In this document: positions 7,932 through 16,049 of the stretch, in pieces
Numbering within the stretch: position 1 is the stretch's first letter
How the letters are laid out: the number at the start of each line of letters is the position of its first letter
Assembly: GCA_024235015.1 (NCBI GenBank)
Contig: JACKNG010000002.1
Span: 652,046-716,045, forward strand
Length of the DNA: 64,000 nt
From: Gammaproteobacteria bacterium
GTDB taxonomy: Bacteria; Pseudomonadota; Gammaproteobacteria; Ga0077536
Direction: 5' to 3'
Translations under genes and position numbers: made by a program
The notes under the pieces: model-generated
Told to the model about the DNA's origin: nothing
Database searches by the model: none
The model's input: only the letters and a program-made list of their open reading frames with translations

Positions 7932-9128
7932 CTAGTGCAGTCCCGCGATTCCGGTTTCCTCGGCTGGCCTGCGTCGACGCCGCAGCAGCATCCCCGCTGC
8001 CGCCGGCAATAACAGCAAGCCACCCGGAATCGGCACCGTCACGGCGGTCATCGAGAACGTCGAGGTCGGCTGATCGAAGGCGAGCTGGATGGGAAACGCG
8101 TTGGGATCCTCGGCATCGACCAGCGGCCCGATACCCGACACTTCGAAGCTGTCCACCCCGTGCCCGAGCAGGCCCAGGAAACTGACGCTGTCGCCGCCGA
8201 GGAAGGCGCCCAGTTCCTGGCCGCCAGCCGATACGCTGAACGGGCCATCGAACCCGCCGGGCAGCGCCAGGATGTGCGTGAACAGCGAGCCGTCCCGCGT
8301 TTCGAAGCGGAAGGTGTCCGTCAGCGGCGGATCGAACCACGCGCCCGATTGGGCGGACTCGAAGAGGAAACTGCCCGGCCCGGGCTCGACCACGCTGGGC
8401 AGGATCGGATCGTCCTGCGATGCGCCCTTGCCGATGACGATGTTGAGTGCGCTCGCGATGACCGCGGAGGAGATACTGTTATTCAGATTAGCCGTTGCAC
8501 CGATCGAGGCCTCAATGTAGTTGCTGACATGCCCGGTGCGCACAATCTGGCCGCTGGAACTGGGAGCGTCAGCGGAAAGATCGGCGAAGTAGGTATGGAG
8601 CACGTATTGGTTGTCGAGAGTGATGTGGGCACCGAGGGAATCTAGGGTCCCGGAATTGACGCGACCCTCGAGGACGTCCCAGGTAAAGGTCGCGGAGTAA
8701 GGGCGAGGCGTGCCACCGAGATCCAAGAGCCTGGCCATTGGCCCGGCGGACAGGGAAGCCGCCGCAGAAACCGGGCCCACGACCGAGCCCGCCAGGTCGT
8801 AAGCCAACACGATGCCCGCATCGTCGACACGATTGACGGCGCGGCCACTTGCGGTTGCCACACTGTCCCGAGCCGCCGCGATGGTGCTTGCCGAAACGCC
8901 CGTGTTAGGCGCCAAAGACCGCTCCTCGACACCCGATTTCTGGCAGGTAGGCAGAAAGCAACGCGGGGTATTGAGTACGCCACCGGCGACCGTGACCAGG
9001 GCGACCTGGCTCCAGCCATCGACTTCGACGGCATGGACTTGCGACCCCGCATCAAAGAGGCCTAACAGGAGCGCCACTACGGCCGTGGATACGCGTACCT
9101 GTCTTTGTAGGTTGAAACGCATGGACAT
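7932..9128 (-). CDS. PEP-CTERM surface protein, function unknown
   Basis: The ATG at 9128 is preferred (MSMRFNLQRQ) because GAGG lies ten bases upstream; an in-frame start exists 45 bases earlier. The 398-residue product has a signal peptide ending near VHAVEVDG and a low-complexity beta-rich body with no recognisable enzyme motif. Its C-terminal sorting signal is VPIPGG, a leucine-rich membrane stretch, then RRRRRP. About 13 residues trail the arginine cluster, longer than usual. A CFLPTC motif near residue 75 could form a disulfide. Confidence 0.75.
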   Translation of the reverse strand: MSMRFNLQRQVRVSTAVVALLLGLFDAGSQVHAVEVDGWSQVALVTVAGGVLNTPRCFLPTCQKSGVEERSLAPNTGVSASTIAAARDSVATASGRAVNRVDDAGIVLAYDLAGSVVGPVSAAASLSAGPMARLLDLGGTPRPYSATFTWDVLEGRVNSGTLDSLGAHITLDNQYVLHTYFADLSADAPSSSGQIVRTGHVSNYIEASIGATANLNNSISSAVIASALNIVIGKGASQDDPILPSVVEPGPGSFLFESAQSGAWFDPPLTDTFRFETRDGSLFTHILALPGGFDGPFSVSAGGQELGAFLGGDSVSFLGLLGHGVDSFEVSGIGPLVDAEDPNAFPIQLAFDQPTSTFSMTAVTVPIPGGLLLLPAAAGMLLRRRRRPAEETGIAGLH

Positions 9129-9300
9129 CGTCCATTTACCTCGTTGGATCGGAATCCCATCTTTTCCTTGCATCCGATCGCGCCACGAGAGGCGCCCTCG
9201 AAAATGGATAGCCCCTTGCGCTAATCACTAGTAGGTACTGCTTTGAGACCGCAGAAGAGGCCAGCAAACCGCGGGCGGTCCCCGATTCACGCTCGGGTCT

Positions 9301-10017
9301 CTAAGCGATCGCTTGCTCCTTTCGAAGCAACGCGAGGCCCGCAAGTGCCGATCCGAGGAGAATCATAGGGGCCGGTATTGGGACAGGCGTCGTCGCCCAC
9401 GCCCCGATACCAAACGTCTCGAGGGTATTTCCGGAATTTGCGCTATCGCCGCCGGCGAGGGTGCAGAACCCACTTTCACTCAGTTCCACGCATTCAAACA
9501 GGAACACGCTGTCAAGGGCGAACGTGTCGATCTCCCCGAACAATCTCATTTGCAGAAACTGCGAAGCTGGGCCGAGCTGATTGGTTCCCGTGAACGGAGC
9601 CTGAGATATGCCGGGGTTCAATACGTCGAAACCGTAGAACCCGGTCAGCTTTCCTGTTGCGTCAGTGTGCAAGGAAAGGCTCCACTCTTTAGCTGACCCG
9701 TCATTCGTCCCGAGCACGTGCGTTCCGTCAGTGAACTCAAATCCCACCACGTCAGGACCCTCACCCGTCGGGGTATAGATACTGTTGCGGAAATAGTCGA
9801 GGTCTGGCCCTAGCGGGCCGGCGAAATCGATATACCCGGAAATCGTCTGCGTTCCGTCGAATGCACCGAAGATGAAGCCCGTCGGATTCGGTTGATCGTC
9901 CAACGCGATCAGCGGAGGGCTTTCATACGTATACCTGACAATCGCGGCATTAGCGTTGGACGAACCTTCGGATAGAAGCACAGCCAGCAGGCAATGTGCA
10001 GCAACTTTGATCTTCAA
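9301..10017 (-). CDS. PEP-CTERM surface protein, function unknown
   Basis: The start is placed at a TTG (10017), because AGGAGA sits 6 bases upstream and it gives a normal signal peptide (LKIKVAAHCLLAVLL ... ANAAIV). The 238-residue body resembles the many uncharacterised PEP-CTERM proteins that have a FDGTQTISGYIDF-type beta repeat and two late Cys (LFECVEL, GFCTLAG). The sorting signal is VPIPAP, a hydrophobic helix, then LRKEQ. It is likely exported and anchored by an exosortase encoded elsewhere. Confidence 0.75.
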   Translation of the reverse strand: MKIKVAAHCLLAVLLSEGSSNANAAIVRYTYESPPLIALDDQPNPTGFIFGAFDGTQTISGYIDFAGPLGPDLDYFRNSIYTPTGEGPDVVGFEFTDGTHVLGTNDGSAKEWSLSLHTDATGKLTGFYGFDVLNPGISQAPFTGTNQLGPASQFLQMRLFGEIDTFALDSVFLFECVELSESGFCTLAGGDSANSGNTLETFGIGAWATTPVPIPAPMILLGSALAGLALLRKEQAIA

Positions 10018-10107
10018 TTCTCTTCTCCTATTACCTGTTTCTTTGGCGCTGGCCCCGATCAAAAGACACCAACGACAGCCCGGCGCCCGGTACTCTGTTG
10101 GCGGAAT

Positions 10108-11262
10108 TCAAGCTTCGCTGGGGTGGCGGCGCGCTCGCGCGACTGCAATCAGCGCCGGCCCCATCAGCAACCACCCCGCCGGCAACGGCACCGGCGCCGT
10201 GTTCTCCTGCAGCGCCACGTAGGCCGCCTCCGCCATCGCCTGGTGCACGGCGGCGTTGGGATGCAGCGCGTCGTACATCATGTATTCGTCCGGGTTGCCG
10301 CACATGCCTTCGAGGCCGAGGCCGGCGTCGAAGTCGAGACAGGGCTGGCTGATGTTGGTGAGCCCGTAGTGGGCCGGGTTCGCGGCTATCTCGTCGAAGA
10401 GCGCGAACCAGTCGACCTCCACGATTTCGACGCCGAGGTTGGTGCGCAGATCGGCGAGTTCGCTCGCCAGCAGGCCGTTGAAGGCCTGCGAGAGGCTGCG
10501 CACGTCGGCAGGGGTCGCGGTCACCCAGTCGTCGGCGACGATGTAACCGGGCAGGTTGGGCACGAGGAAGTTGCTGGCGCCGGCGTCGGCGAGGTCGGTG
10601 ATGATCGAGCCCAGGGCGTCGACGGCGCCCTGCAGGACGACGGGGATGTCGCCCGGGCCGGTGATGTTGAAGAAGTCGTTGCCGCCGCCCTGGACGACGT
10701 AGAGGGTGCGGTCGCGTTGATCGGTTGTTGGGGCGGGCCAGTTGAAACTCGGAATACCGTCGCGCAGGAAATCGGCATGGAATTGCCCCTGCTGTTGCAG
10801 CGATAAACCGCCAAATAGGGTGCCGTTGGTCTGGGCACCGCCGAAAGCCTGATTGAATCCGAGCCAAGGATTGAGCGGGTCACTGGATTCGATTGTGCCG
10901 ACGGATCCGCCCGGCAGCCCTAAACCCTGATCGACCGTGGCACCCCAGCTCTGCTCGTAGGCGGCACGGACCGCCATGTCGAATTCCGGCGTGCCACCGA
11001 GCAGGTTTTCCAATCGTTCGACCCACACCGGTCCGTTCGAGAAACGCCGCCACGCATCTTCTGCAACAACACCTGTACCACCCAAGGATCCGGCATCGCC
11101 GTAGTACAGGCCCGCAGGCGGGCTTCCGCCGATCACGCCGGAGAGATTGCCGGTATCCGACAAGCTGTCCCCAATGGTCCCAATGGCGAAGATGTCGTTC
11201 GGCACGGCGTGGGCTGGTGCTGCCAGGGCCAGGCACAGGCCGAGCGTGCAGGTCTTGTTCAT
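10108..11262 (-). CDS. Secreted SGNH/GDSL esterase with PEP-CTERM anchor
   Basis: This 384-residue protein has a signal peptide (ALAAPAHAVPND) and an SGNH hydrolase domain. Block I GDSLSDTGN holds nucleophile Ser33, block III is QGGGNDFFN, and block V DALHPN holds the catalytic Asp and His. The C-terminus is a VPLP-type sorting signal: VPLPAGWLLMGPALIAV, then ARARR. It probably acts as a surface-bound lipase or esterase on lipids or acylated polysaccharide. It follows the 11279 gene by 16 bases on the same strand, so the two probably share the sigma-54 promoter at 12281. Confidence 0.88.
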   Translation of the reverse strand: MNKTCTLGLCLALAAPAHAVPNDIFAIGTIGDSLSDTGNLSGVIGGSPPAGLYYGDAGSLGGTGVVAEDAWRRFSNGPVWVERLENLLGGTPEFDMAVRAAYEQSWGATVDQGLGLPGGSVGTIESSDPLNPWLGFNQAFGGAQTNGTLFGGLSLQQQGQFHADFLRDGIPSFNWPAPTTDQRDRTLYVVQGGGNDFFNITGPGDIPVVLQGAVDALGSIITDLADAGASNFLVPNLPGYIVADDWVTATPADVRSLSQAFNGLLASELADLRTNLGVEIVEVDWFALFDEIAANPAHYGLTNISQPCLDFDAGLGLEGMCGNPDEYMMYDALHPNAAVHQAMAEAAYVALQENTAPVPLPAGWLLMGPALIAVARARRHPSEA

Positions 11263-11278
11263 GTCGAGATCCCTTCAC

Positions 11279-12055
11279 TCACGGTTGTCGTAGCGGGTTG
11301 TCATCGAGGGTGTGCCGAGACGTTGAGATTGGCCCGGCGTTGTCACGCAGGCGGCGGATGCGGAGCAGGGCCAGCGGCAAGGCCACCAGCGCGGCAGGGG
11401 GTGGCAAGGGTACCGGCGTCGCCGCCACCTTGAAGTCGAAGCTGTAGGCCACGGTGATATTGTTGACAGCGTTCCCCGTCCTCGACGTAAACGCAGTACC
11501 ACCCCACGCCAGACCGTAAACACCCGCTGGCAGGAACACCGGCGTTTCGAGGGGATTGTCGGCCGGCTCGAGGATCGGGCCAGGCTTGAGCGCCTGGACC
11601 TCCAGCAATCCGACGGACGGCGGCGGCGTTCCATCGAACGCTTGGAGTTCGAAGCGGTATCGCTCCACCGGCGTACTGGATTTTTGCCCTCCCCCGGCGA
11701 AGCCTTCGGCGAAGAAGCTCATGTCGATACCGCCGAGCGCGAAGCCTTGCGGGACGACGAACTTGAGCGCGTCGCGATCGTCACAGGTAGGGCATATGAA
11801 CGCCCTGTAGTTCCCTGCGACGAGATTGCTGCCCGGTTCGAGCACGATGTGCGGGGAGATCGAGTCGAACGTTCCAAAGTACGTTGGCAGATCCCCCTGC
11901 CCATCCTCGAGGTACTGCGCCGCCATCACCGGCCCCGCCCCTACGAACGCCAGGCATGCAACGGCCGTGGCCGCGCGTCGCATGCGCTTACGCGCTCCCA
12001 GCCCCACCTGCAACGGCACCAGGCAGATGGCGCGCCACCGTCCCTGGCGACGCAT
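11279..12055 (-). CDS. PEP-CTERM surface protein, function unknown
   Basis: Starts at 12055 (GGAAAGG six bases upstream) and 11983 (shorter signal peptide, MRRAATAVACLAFVGAG) are both possible; the first has the better ribosome binding site. The 258-residue product is a beta-rich domain with a CPTC pair. Its C-terminal segment is VPLPPPAALVALPLALLRIRRLR, followed by an unusually long 20-residue tail after the basic cluster. It is the first gene of a two-gene unit with the esterase at 10108, about 225 bases downstream of a -24/-12 promoter. Confidence 0.72.
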   Translation of the reverse strand: MRRQGRWRAICLVPLQVGLGARKRMRRAATAVACLAFVGAGPVMAAQYLEDGQGDLPTYFGTFDSISPHIVLEPGSNLVAGNYRAFICPTCDDRDALKFVVPQGFALGGIDMSFFAEGFAGGGQKSSTPVERYRFELQAFDGTPPPSVGLLEVQALKPGPILEPADNPLETPVFLPAGVYGLAWGGTAFTSRTGNAVNNITVAYSFDFKVAATPVPLPPPAALVALPLALLRIRRLRDNAGPISTSRHTLDDNPLRQP

Positions 12056-12280
12056 TAGCAACCTTTCCGGCAGCCCCGAGGGCCATCGCGATGCGCACGG
12101 AGTGCGCGCTGACCTTTGCCGCCTGTGCACGAGCGACCCACGTCGCAACAGCGGCCACGCTGCGAGTGGTCGCCGTCTGCGACCCGGCTCCGCTCATCAC
12201 CCGCCGCCACCGACGTTCGATGAAATCCATTGCCATCGAAGCAAGTCCCTTCCCGCAGGAGTCTTCGTTGCTCTTTCGTT

Positions 12281-12297
12281 GGCAATCCGCGTGCCAT
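12281..12297 (-). promoter_or_regulatory. Sigma-54 (-24/-12) promoter
   Basis: On the minus strand the 17-mer ATGGCACGCGGATTGCC matches the RpoN consensus TGGCACG-N4-TTGC exactly, with GG-N10-GC spacing. It points at the PEP-CTERM/esterase unit (start 12055). PEP-CTERM genes are known to be often preceded by RpoN sites with the PrsR activator. Confidence 0.82.
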
Positions 12298-12377
12298 CTC
12301 CTGTTTCATAAGTTAATCAAACGGTTGTGCGCGACGACGCGGTAGAGCACTCGTCAGCCGCGGTACCGGTGTCAATC

Positions 12378-12404
12378 CACTTGCCTCCCCCATATGGGCA
12401 AGTG
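12378..12404. promoter_or_regulatory. Candidate enhancer box upstream of the sigma-54 promoter
   Basis: A perfect 8-bp inverted repeat, CACTTGCC / GGCAAGTG, with an 11-base spacer contains ATGGGCAA. The same ATGGGCAA core preceded by CCC occurs at 20949 and 21061, upstream of the other sigma-54 promoter, at nearly the same distance (about 90 bases). It is a candidate binding site for the RpoN activator. Confidence 0.5.
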
Positions 12405-12441
12405 CATCCCGCAATCGCTTTGGGGTATAAACCAAAACCTT

Positions 12442-12460
12442 GGGGAAACAGGGTTTCCCC
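12442..12460. promoter_or_regulatory. 8-bp inverted repeat upstream of the LuxR operon
   Basis: GGGGAAAC and GTTTCCCC flank a 3-base centre, about 130 bases before the first LuxR gene, within an AT-richer stretch (TATAAACCAAAACC at 12426-12439). It is a possible operator or transcript hairpin for the operon. The rest of 12056-12590 holds only the sigma-54 site, its box and leader sequence. Confidence 0.4.
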
Positions 12461-12590
12461 GGGTTCGCGATGAATTCGAATCGACCCGTGCAGACGACCG
12501 CGCGGGTCAAAGCGCGGCGCCCCTCCGAATGGGTAATCGGCCCATCACGGGCGACGCGGGGGGATGTGCCGCAGGGCACGGTTGGCTGAT

Positions 12591-13613
12591 ATGGACGATC
12601 TGCAACTGCTCGACGTGGTCTACCGGGCCGCGACGCGCCGCGATGCCCTGCCCGCCTGCCTGGAGGTACTGGCGGCGGAACTGGCGGCGACGACGGCCGG
12701 CGCAAGAATCAGCTCGCGTGGCGCGCAGCTCGACAGCGTGGCGGTATCGCGCGATTCGGTGCCGCAGCCACGGCTCAGCGGCCCGGGCGTCAGCGCAACG
12801 CCCCTTCCCGCGCGGGGCGCGACCGCACTCAGTGCCCGCTTCGCCCACGGCGCGGCGCTCGAGCTCGAACTCGAGATCACGCGCCCGGCGACGGCCGCCA
12901 CCTTCACCGCCACCGAACGCGTCCGTTTCCACCTGCTCGGCGAACACCTCGCGCGTGCCCTCGCGCTCTACCAGCGCCTCGTGCGGCTCGACGACGAGCG
13001 GCGGGTGGCGCTGGCCGGCCTGGAAATGCTCGAGGTGGGCGTGGCGCTGGTCGATGCTGACGGCCACTTGCAGCATGCCAACCGGCTGGCGCACGACGTC
13101 TTCGCCAGCGTGGATGGGCTGGTCGTGCACGAGGGGCGGGTGCGTTGTGCCGATCCGCGCGCCGACCGCGCATTGGCGGCCAGGATTGCGGCGGCCTGTA
13201 GCGGCAGGGGCGCGGCCGGCGGCCTGCTGCGCGTCGAGCGGGTCAGCTCGGCCGCGGCCTACGGTGTCCGCGTTGCAAACCCCGAGGGCGCGCTGTTCGA
13301 ACTCGGCGCCACCGCACGCAAACGCGTTGCCTCGCTCTACATCACCGACCCGGCGCGGCGGATCGAGCTCCCGCCCGCGGCACTCGCCGCGCGCTTCGGC
13401 TTCTCCCCGGCGCAGGCGCGCGTGGTCAGCGCGCTCATCGCGGGCGACGCGGTGGAGGACATCGCCCGCGCCCTCGGCGTGCAGGCCAATACCGTGCGCG
13501 CTCACCTCAAGGCGGTGTTCCGCCTCACCGGCACGCGCAGCCAGGCGGCCCTGGTCGGCCACGTGCTGCAGGCCGCGCCGTGGCTGGCCATCGCCGCGGC
13601 AGGGCAGGGCTGA
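12591..13613 (+). CDS. LuxR-family transcriptional regulator, first of three paralogues
   Basis: The 340-residue regulator has an N-terminal ligand or PAS-like region (FHLLGEHLARALALYQRL, then LEMLEVGVALVDADGHLQHAN). Its C-terminal LuxR helix-turn-helix covers about 275-335 (FSPAQARVVSALIAGD, NTVRAHLKAVFRLTGT). The start ATG 12591 gives the same N-terminus as its paralogues (LLDVVYRAATRRDALPACLE); another ATG lies 27 bases upstream. There is no receiver domain, so it is not a classical response regulator. It overlaps the next gene by one base. Confidence 0.88.
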   Translation: MDDLQLLDVVYRAATRRDALPACLEVLAAELAATTAGARISSRGAQLDSVAVSRDSVPQPRLSGPGVSATPLPARGATALSARFAHGAALELELEITRPATAATFTATERVRFHLLGEHLARALALYQRLVRLDDERRVALAGLEMLEVGVALVDADGHLQHANRLAHDVFASVDGLVVHEGRVRCADPRADRALAARIAAACSGRGAAGGLLRVERVSSAAAYGVRVANPEGALFELGATARKRVASLYITDPARRIELPPAALAARFGFSPAQARVVSALIAGDAVEDIARALGVQANTVRAHLKAVFRLTGTRSQAALVGHVLQAAPWLAIAAAGQG

Positions 13614-14803
13614 TGACGGCACCGGAAGACACGAGCCTCGTCGGCGCGCTGTACGACGCGGCGCTCGACCCGGCGCGCTGGCCGGCGACCCTGCAGTGTC
13701 TCGCGGCCAGTTTCGGCGGCCACTACGCCCATGTCGGCACGCGCTACTACGCCGATCGTCGGCTCGATTTCTTCCACCAGGTCGGCATCGAACCCGGCGT
13801 CGCGGCGGCTATCGTCGACGATTTCGTCGCGCTCGCTGCCGATGATCCGCTGGAACCGGATTCTTACGGCCGCCCCGATCATCCCGCACGTCACAATGGC
13901 CTCAGCACCCCTACGCGCCTCGACGCCATCCGCGCCGGCGCCGCCTTCCACTGCCGCGAGATCCTGACCGATGCTGAGATCCATCGCGTGCCCATGCACC
14001 GGCGGGTGCGGGTACGGGTCGGACTCGAGTACTGCCTCGTCAAGCACGTCTGCAACGACGGCGCGCGCGTCGGCTCCTATGCCGTCTCGCGTGGACCGGA
14101 CTGCCAACCGTTCACGCGCGCCGACTGCGCGCGGCTCGATCGCCTGCAGCCCCACCTGGAGCGCGCGCTGCTGCTCTACGAACGCCTGCACCGCCTCGAC
14201 TACGAGCGCCGCAGCGGGCTGCAGGTACTGGAGGACGCCACCCTGCCACTGCTGGTCACGCGCGCCAATGCCACCGTGCTGTTCGCCAACCGTGCGGCGC
14301 GCGACTGGCTCAGCGCCGGCGAAGGCCTCACCCTGCTGGATGGCCGACTGGCGGCCGGCGATGGCGCAGTCGAGGCGCAACTGCGCGCCGCCCTCACCAC
14401 GGTGACTGGCGACGGCGACGCGAACGGCACGCCCGTCAGCCTGGGCCAGGACCCGGCGGCGCCGACCTGCTGGGTGACGGCGCTGCGCCTGGCGCCCGCG
14501 TCGTCGACGATGGATGCGCAAGCGCCGCTGGCGGTGCTCCTGCTGCCGCCCTCGTCGTCGGTCGCTGCTGCAGACCCGCAGGATTACGCCGCCGCCTTCG
14601 ACCTCACCCCCGCCCAGGCCCGCGTGCTCGCCGCGCTGGTGGCCGGCGACGACGTCGCGACCATCGGCGAGCGCTTCGACATCGGCCCGGCCACGGTGCG
14701 CACGCACTTGAAGGCGCTGTTCCGCGCCACCGGTACGCGCGACCAGGCCGCGCTGGTGCGCACGGCGCTCGGCACCGGACGCAGCGGAGCCGGTGATGGT
14801 TGA
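13613..14803 (+). CDS. LuxR-family transcriptional regulator, second of three paralogues
   Basis: This 396-residue paralogue of its neighbours has the shared N-terminus LVGALYDAALDPARWPATLQ and a middle segment HLERALLLYERLHRLDYERR. A PAS-like piece follows (TVLFANRAARDWLSAGEGL), and then the C-terminal LuxR helix-turn-helix (LTPAQARVLAALVAGDD, ATVRTHLKALFRATGT). Its ATG overlaps the previous stop (TGATG) and its 3' end overlaps the next gene by 8 bases, so the three genes are translated together. The effector is unknown. Confidence 0.9.
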   Translation: MTAPEDTSLVGALYDAALDPARWPATLQCLAASFGGHYAHVGTRYYADRRLDFFHQVGIEPGVAAAIVDDFVALAADDPLEPDSYGRPDHPARHNGLSTPTRLDAIRAGAAFHCREILTDAEIHRVPMHRRVRVRVGLEYCLVKHVCNDGARVGSYAVSRGPDCQPFTRADCARLDRLQPHLERALLLYERLHRLDYERRSGLQVLEDATLPLLVTRANATVLFANRAARDWLSAGEGLTLLDGRLAAGDGAVEAQLRAALTTVTGDGDANGTPVSLGQDPAAPTCWVTALRLAPASSTMDAQAPLAVLLLPPSSSVAAADPQDYAAAFDLTPAQARVLAALVAGDDVATIGERFDIGPATVRTHLKALFRATGTRDQAALVRTALGTGRSGAGDG

Positions 14804-16049
14804 AGCCGTCGGCGTGGATGAAGCCCCCCGAGGTGCCGAGCACGAAGCGGTTGGCGCCATCTACGGGGCCGCGCTCGATCCATCGCGCTGGCGCGTCGCA
14901 CTCGCGCACCTCGTCACGCTGTTCGACGCGAAGTTTGCCCAGATCGGCGTGCGTTACCGGGACCACCTCGAGTTCTCCTTCCTGCACTGGTACGGGCTGC
15001 CGGACGAGCTGGTCGCGCGTTACCTGCCCCGTTACGCCGAGTTGCAGGGTACCGATTACTTCGACCCAACCACCATGGACGATCCCGCGCACCCGGCCTG
15101 GCACAACGGCCGCAGCACGTTGGAACGGCTCACTGCCATCCGCCAAGGCGCTGCATTCTTGCCGACCGAAATCGTCAGTGCCGCAGAGATCGCCACCAAC
15201 CCCGCCCACACGGAAGTCCGCGTGCCGCTCGGCCTGGACAGCGCCAATGCCTGCCTGCTGGTCCTCGATCTCGATACGGCACGCCAGGGAGGGCTGGCCG
15301 TGATGCGCCCGCCAGGCGCGGCTCCCTTCAATCGCACCGACTGCGATCGCCTCGACGCCTTCGCCGTGCACGTGCGCCGCGCGCTGGTGCTGCACGAACG
15401 CTTTACTGCACTCGATCTCGAACGGCGCGGCGCGTTGCAGGGATTGGAGGATGCACCCACGGCCCTGATCGTGGCCGGCGCCGACGCGCGCCCGCTGTTC
15501 GCGAACCGCGCCGCGCGGCGCGTGCTCGATGCGGGCGATGGCTTGTGCGTCGAACGGGAATGCCTGCGCGGCCACGATGCGTCGGCGACGCAACACCTGC
15601 TCGCTGCCATTACCGCGGCGGCGCGGGCCGGCCTGACGGGTGCTGCTGCGCCCGGCGCGAACCTCCTGCTGCTGCCCTGCGGTGGCGGCGAGAGCCGCGC
15701 GGTGAACGTGCTCCCGCTGCCGTCGGCGGCAGGCGCCGTGCCCGGCGGCCGGCGCGCGCTGGCCCTGTTGGTCATCAACGACGCGGACCTCGGCGAGGGC
15801 GCGGCCTCCCGCGCATGGCGCGAGGCCTTCGGCATCACCGCCGCGCAGGCGCGGGTGCTGGCCGAGGTGGTGCGCGGCGCCGACACCACCACCATCGCCG
15901 CGCGCCTCGGCCTCGGCGTGAGCACGGTGCGCACGCACCTGAAGGCATTGTTCCGCGCCACCGGCACCCGCGACCAGCCCGCGCTGGTGCGCACGGCGAT
16001 CCTCGCACGTGCCCTGCCGCCAGACGGCACAACGCCCTCGCCAACATGA
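14796..16049 (+). CDS. LuxR-family transcriptional regulator, third of three paralogues
   Basis: The 417-residue protein shares the layout of the preceding two: VGAIYGAALDPSRWRVALAH at the start, HVRRALVLHERFTALDLERR in the middle, a PAS-like segment with LFANRAARRVLDAGDGL, and a C-terminal helix-turn-helix (ITAAQARVLAEVVRGAD, STVRTHLKALFRATGT). Helix-turn-helix residues are closer to the second paralogue than to the first. Its stop overlaps the TonB receptor start by 4 bases (ATGA), placing the receptor under the same transcript. Confidence 0.9.
   Translation: MVEAVGVDEAPRGAEHEAVGAIYGAALDPSRWRVALAHLVTLFDAKFAQIGVRYRDHLEFSFLHWYGLPDELVARYLPRYAELQGTDYFDPTTMDDPAHPAWHNGRSTLERLTAIRQGAAFLPTEIVSAAEIATNPAHTEVRVPLGLDSANACLLVLDLDTARQGGLAVMRPPGAAPFNRTDCDRLDAFAVHVRRALVLHERFTALDLERRGALQGLEDAPTALIVAGADARPLFANRAARRVLDAGDGLCVERECLRGHDASATQHLLAAITAAARAGLTGAAAPGANLLLLPCGGGESRAVNVLPLPSAAGAVPGGRRALALLVINDADLGEGAASRAWREAFGITAAQARVLAEVVRGADTTTIAARLGLGVSTVRTHLKALFRATGTRDQPALVRTAILARALPPDGTTPSPT

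Noticed and set aside
11988..12236. 82-codon minus-strand frame between the sigma-54 promoter and the PEP-CTERM gene
   Set aside because: It overlaps the N-terminal region of the PEP-CTERM gene in another frame, has a poor ribosome binding site and shows no recognisable protein features; it is most likely leader sequence.
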